A stretch of DNA of 64,000 bases from Devosia chinhatensis (GTDB lineage Bacteria; Pseudomonadota; Alphaproteobacteria; Rhizobiales; Devosiaceae): assembly GCF_000969445.1 (NCBI RefSeq), contig NZ_JZEY01000061.1:1227501-1291500 (forward strand), in the 5' to 3' direction. Positions 62,327 through 64,000 of this stretch are shown here, piece after piece. Within the stretch, counting starts at the first letter, position 1. The number at the start of each line of letters is the position of its first letter. The notes beneath the pieces are model-generated. The model ran no database searches, was not told the DNA's origin, and was given only the letters and a program-made list of their open reading frames with translations. Made by a program: the position numbers and the translations under genes.

Positions 62327-62722
62327 ATGGCCAAGCTCGTTCATTCGATGATCCGCGTGCTCGACGAAGCGCGCTCGGTGGGCTTTTATGAAAAGGCCTT
62401 TGGGCTCAGAATTGCCGAGCGGCTGGATTTCGACAGCTTTACCCTGGTGTACATGACCGGGGAGGACGTGTCGTTCGAACTCGAACTGACCATCAACAAG
62501 GGGCGGACAGAGCCCTATGCGCTGGGCGACGGCTATGGCCACCTGGCCGTGGTGGTCGACGATGTCGATGCCGAGCATGCCCGGTTCAGCGCCGAGGGCC
62601 TGACGGTGGGCAAACTGGTGGATTTCAAAAATGGCGACGTACCCGTTGCCAGGTTCTTCTTCGCCACTGACCCCGATGGTTACAAAATCGAAGTTATCCA
62701 GAAGGGCGGCCGGTTCGGCTAA
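62327..62722 (+). CDS. Lactoylglutathione lyase-like VOC protein (glyoxalase I)
   Basis: 131 residues. The start MAKLVHSMIRVLDEARSVGF has the first metal His (HSMIRV), followed by FELELTINKGRTEPYALGDG (Glu), GYGHLAVVVDD (His) and DPDGYKIEVIQ (Glu), all four ligands of GloA. It detoxifies methylglyoxal as its glutathione hemithioacetal. It could be annotated gloA. It is 78 bp after upp and may be transcribed separately. Confidence 0.9.
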   Translation: MAKLVHSMIRVLDEARSVGFYEKAFGLRIAERLDFDSFTLVYMTGEDVSFELELTINKGRTEPYALGDGYGHLAVVVDDVDAEHARFSAEGLTVGKLVDFKNGDVPVARFFFATDPDGYKIEVIQKGGRFG

Positions 62723-62774
62723 CGCCGACCCTGTGAGAACGGGGGTGGCGGACCTCCCCCTGGACCTTCGGTCA

Positions 62775-62824
62775 CTCCCGCAACCGCGGGAGGACGCAGT
62801 GAATGTCCCCGCTCGCGCGGGGAC
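62775..62824. repeat. Pair of strong GC-rich hairpins between convergent genes
   Basis: First hairpin CTCCCGC (62775-62781) AACC GCGGGAG (62786-62792). Second hairpin GTCCCCGC (62805-62812) TCGC GCGGGGAC (62817-62824). They are 12 bp apart between convergent genes. They look like a dispersed REP-like element of alphaproteobacterial genomes and may end transcription in both directions, although no T-run follows. Confidence 0.6.
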
Positions 62825-62856
62825 GACGCGGCGCATGAGAAGCTATGATCCTCTCG

Positions 62857-63474
62857 TCAGGCCTTGAGCGGCAGGCCAAGCGCGATGAGGTCGGCGCGCA
62901 GATGCACCGGGTCCTTGAAGTGGATGCCATGCATGCCGAACTTGCGGGCAGCCACGATATTGGGCTCGCTGTCATCGATGAAGACGCAGGATTCGGGGGA
63001 CATGCCGTAGCGCTCGCAGAAGACGCGGTAGATGCGCGGGTCCGGCTTCACCAGACCTTCGAGACCCGAGACGATCACCCCGTCGAACTTTTCGAGGAAG
63101 GGCCATTCGCCCAGCCGCGTCATCCACTTCTCCCAGGAGAAATTGGTGATGGCGAAGGTGGGAATATCCTGCTCGATCAGCTCGTTATGGATGTCGATGG
63201 TGCCCTGGATCATGGGGCCGAAGGTCTCGGTCCAGCGCTCGTCGAAGGCCTTGATCTCGCGCCAATATTTGGGGAAGCGGGTGACCAGCTTGGCGACGCC
63301 CTCGGCATAGATTTCGCCGGCGTCGAACTCGAGGTTCCAGTCGCCCGTGCAGATGTTCTGATGGAACCAGAGGGCCTCTTCTTCTGTCTCGAAGAGCTTG
63401 CGGAACAGATAGAGCGGGTTCCAGTCGACGAAGACGCCGCCCAGATCGAAGACGGGGATGATGGTGTCGTGCAT
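62857..63474 (-). CDS. HAD-superfamily hydrolase (subfamily IA, YihX-like)
   Basis: 205 residues. Motif I is PVFDLGGVFVDWNP (nucleophile Asp at 10), motif II in FAITNFSWEKW (Thr/Asn), motif III Lys in LEGLVKPDPRIY and motif IV in CVFIDDSEPNI. The helical cap lies at about 20-90. The second Asp of the DxD motif is Gly, as in other YihX-like proteins. Substrate is probably a small sugar phosphate. Confidence 0.88.
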   Translation of the reverse strand: MHDTIIPVFDLGGVFVDWNPLYLFRKLFETEEEALWFHQNICTGDWNLEFDAGEIYAEGVAKLVTRFPKYWREIKAFDERWTETFGPMIQGTIDIHNELIEQDIPTFAITNFSWEKWMTRLGEWPFLEKFDGVIVSGLEGLVKPDPRIYRVFCERYGMSPESCVFIDDSEPNIVAARKFGMHGIHFKDPVHLRADLIALGLPLKA

Positions 63475-63544
63475 GAGCTCACTCGCCGGCTGGGAAAGAC
63501 TGCCCGGCTTGTGGCATGGCTGCCAGCGCCCGGCAAGCGCAGGC

Positions 63545-64000
63545 TCAGTTGAGCGTGATGGTTCCCCCGAACCGCGGCAGGAAAAAGTTCGAGCGGTAGA
63601 GATCGATGGCCTGGTTGAAGAAGATGCCGAAGAGAGGGCGATAGGAATAGGACGCTTCGGCGGCGATGACCATCTGGTTCCTGGAAATGGCGGTCATCTC
63701 GGCGGGGAGCGGGAAGGGCTCGCCAACTTGATGGGGCGTGGTAGCGCTGTATTGGCCATTGGTGAACTGCCGGGTCCAGGCGACGATGGCATTGCCATCG
63801 GCATCCACCGAGACGGCCGTAACCACCTGCAGCACCGGCTCTGGCGAATAGGGCGTCATGATGCCGCTTGCCGCCCGGAAATAATCCTGGATCTGGCTTG
63901 TCGTCAGCGTCTTGTCGGACCGGGCCACCAGGTCGCCGACAGCGCCGGCCACCGACTGGACTTTGCGATCCATCGAGATCAGCGCGCTGGCCTCCATGGC
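63545..64000 (-). CDS. TadE/TadG-like pilus assembly protein, C-terminal part (5' end outside window)
   Basis: The frame is open to the window edge; an internal ATG at 63997 is probably not the start, as the hydrophobic N-terminal helix of TadE is not in view. About 151 residues are visible. RKVQSVAGAVGDLVAR and IQDYFRAASGIMTPYSPEPV follow the pattern of TadE-like proteins, next a pseudopilin-type beta region (TAVSVDADGNAIVAWTRQFT) and QMVIAAEASYSYRPLF. It likely belongs to a Flp/Tad pilus operon lying beyond the window. Confidence 0.72.
   Translation of the reverse strand, partial: AMEASALISMDRKVQSVAGAVGDLVARSDKTLTTSQIQDYFRAASGIMTPYSPEPVLQVVTAVSVDADGNAIVAWTRQFTNGQYSATTPHQVGEPFPLPAEMTAISRNQMVIAAEASYSYRPLFGIFFNQAIDLYRSNFFLPRFGGTITLN

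Noticed and set aside
62805-62824. CRISPR repeat-like palindrome GTCCCCGC-TCGC-GCGGGGAC
   Set aside because: Only one copy is present, with no spacers and no cas genes in the window.

Overview
The window comes from a high-GC alphaproteobacterium, most likely of the Hyphomicrobiales and plausibly Devosia-like. The lineage call is an inference from gene content: GcrA with clustered GANTC sites, a PodJ-like polarity protein, class I lysyl-tRNA synthetase, a SAM-II riboswitch before metZ, an frc-type fructose importer and a TIGR02186/TauE pair. No insertion sequence, prophage or CRISPR array is visible, and gene packing is dense with many 4-nt stop/start overlaps.

Layout. 1-7.3 kb holds core genes: the end of an M29 aminopeptidase, PPK2 divergent from a PhoR-like kinase, gcrA, argD-argF and hslO, followed by a membrane glycosyltransferase. 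9.4-18.8 kb (minus strand) is a complete Mrp cation/proton antiporter operon, mrpABCDEFG, running without a break into a sensor kinase, an NtrC-type sigma-54 activator and a 25-residue membrane peptide. A near-consensus sigma-54 promoter with two spaced dyads lies just upstream of mrpA, so the operon appears to encode its own activator. 19-23.5 kb has tRNA-Gly(CCC) and an frc-type fructose ABC locus (ROK regulator divergent from frcBCA). 23.6-35 kb carries dcd, SAM-II riboswitch-metZ-binding protein, a TerB-like protein, lysK, an HWE/HisKA_2 kinase, an S24-type repressor, pyrD, a MATE exporter and an FrcK-like kinase. 35-40 kb has a ligase-associated repair helicase with PdeM and a TIGR02186/TauE pair. 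40-44.6 kb holds a 1209-residue PodJ-like protein divergent from a NarL-type regulator. 45-48.7 kb is a three-gene set of coiled-coil and membrane proteins of unknown function.

49.8-62.2 kb is one functional unit for nucleoside use. A BMP-type ABC importer (binding protein, double ATPase, two permeases) is followed by cdd, deoC, a double aldehyde dehydrogenase, a small conserved protein, deoA, deoB and upp. Imported nucleosides would be deaminated and phosphorolysed, deoxyribose-1-phosphate isomerised and cleaved to glyceraldehyde-3-phosphate and acetaldehyde, acetaldehyde oxidised, and uracil salvaged to UMP. The window ends with a glyoxalase, a pair of strong hairpins, a HAD hydrolase and the end of a TadE-like gene.

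The most interesting parts are the self-contained Mrp/two-component/sigma-54 module with its fused MrpG and micro-protein, and the uncharacterised three-gene set at 45-48.7 kb. All assignments are by reading motifs and context; no database search was run.
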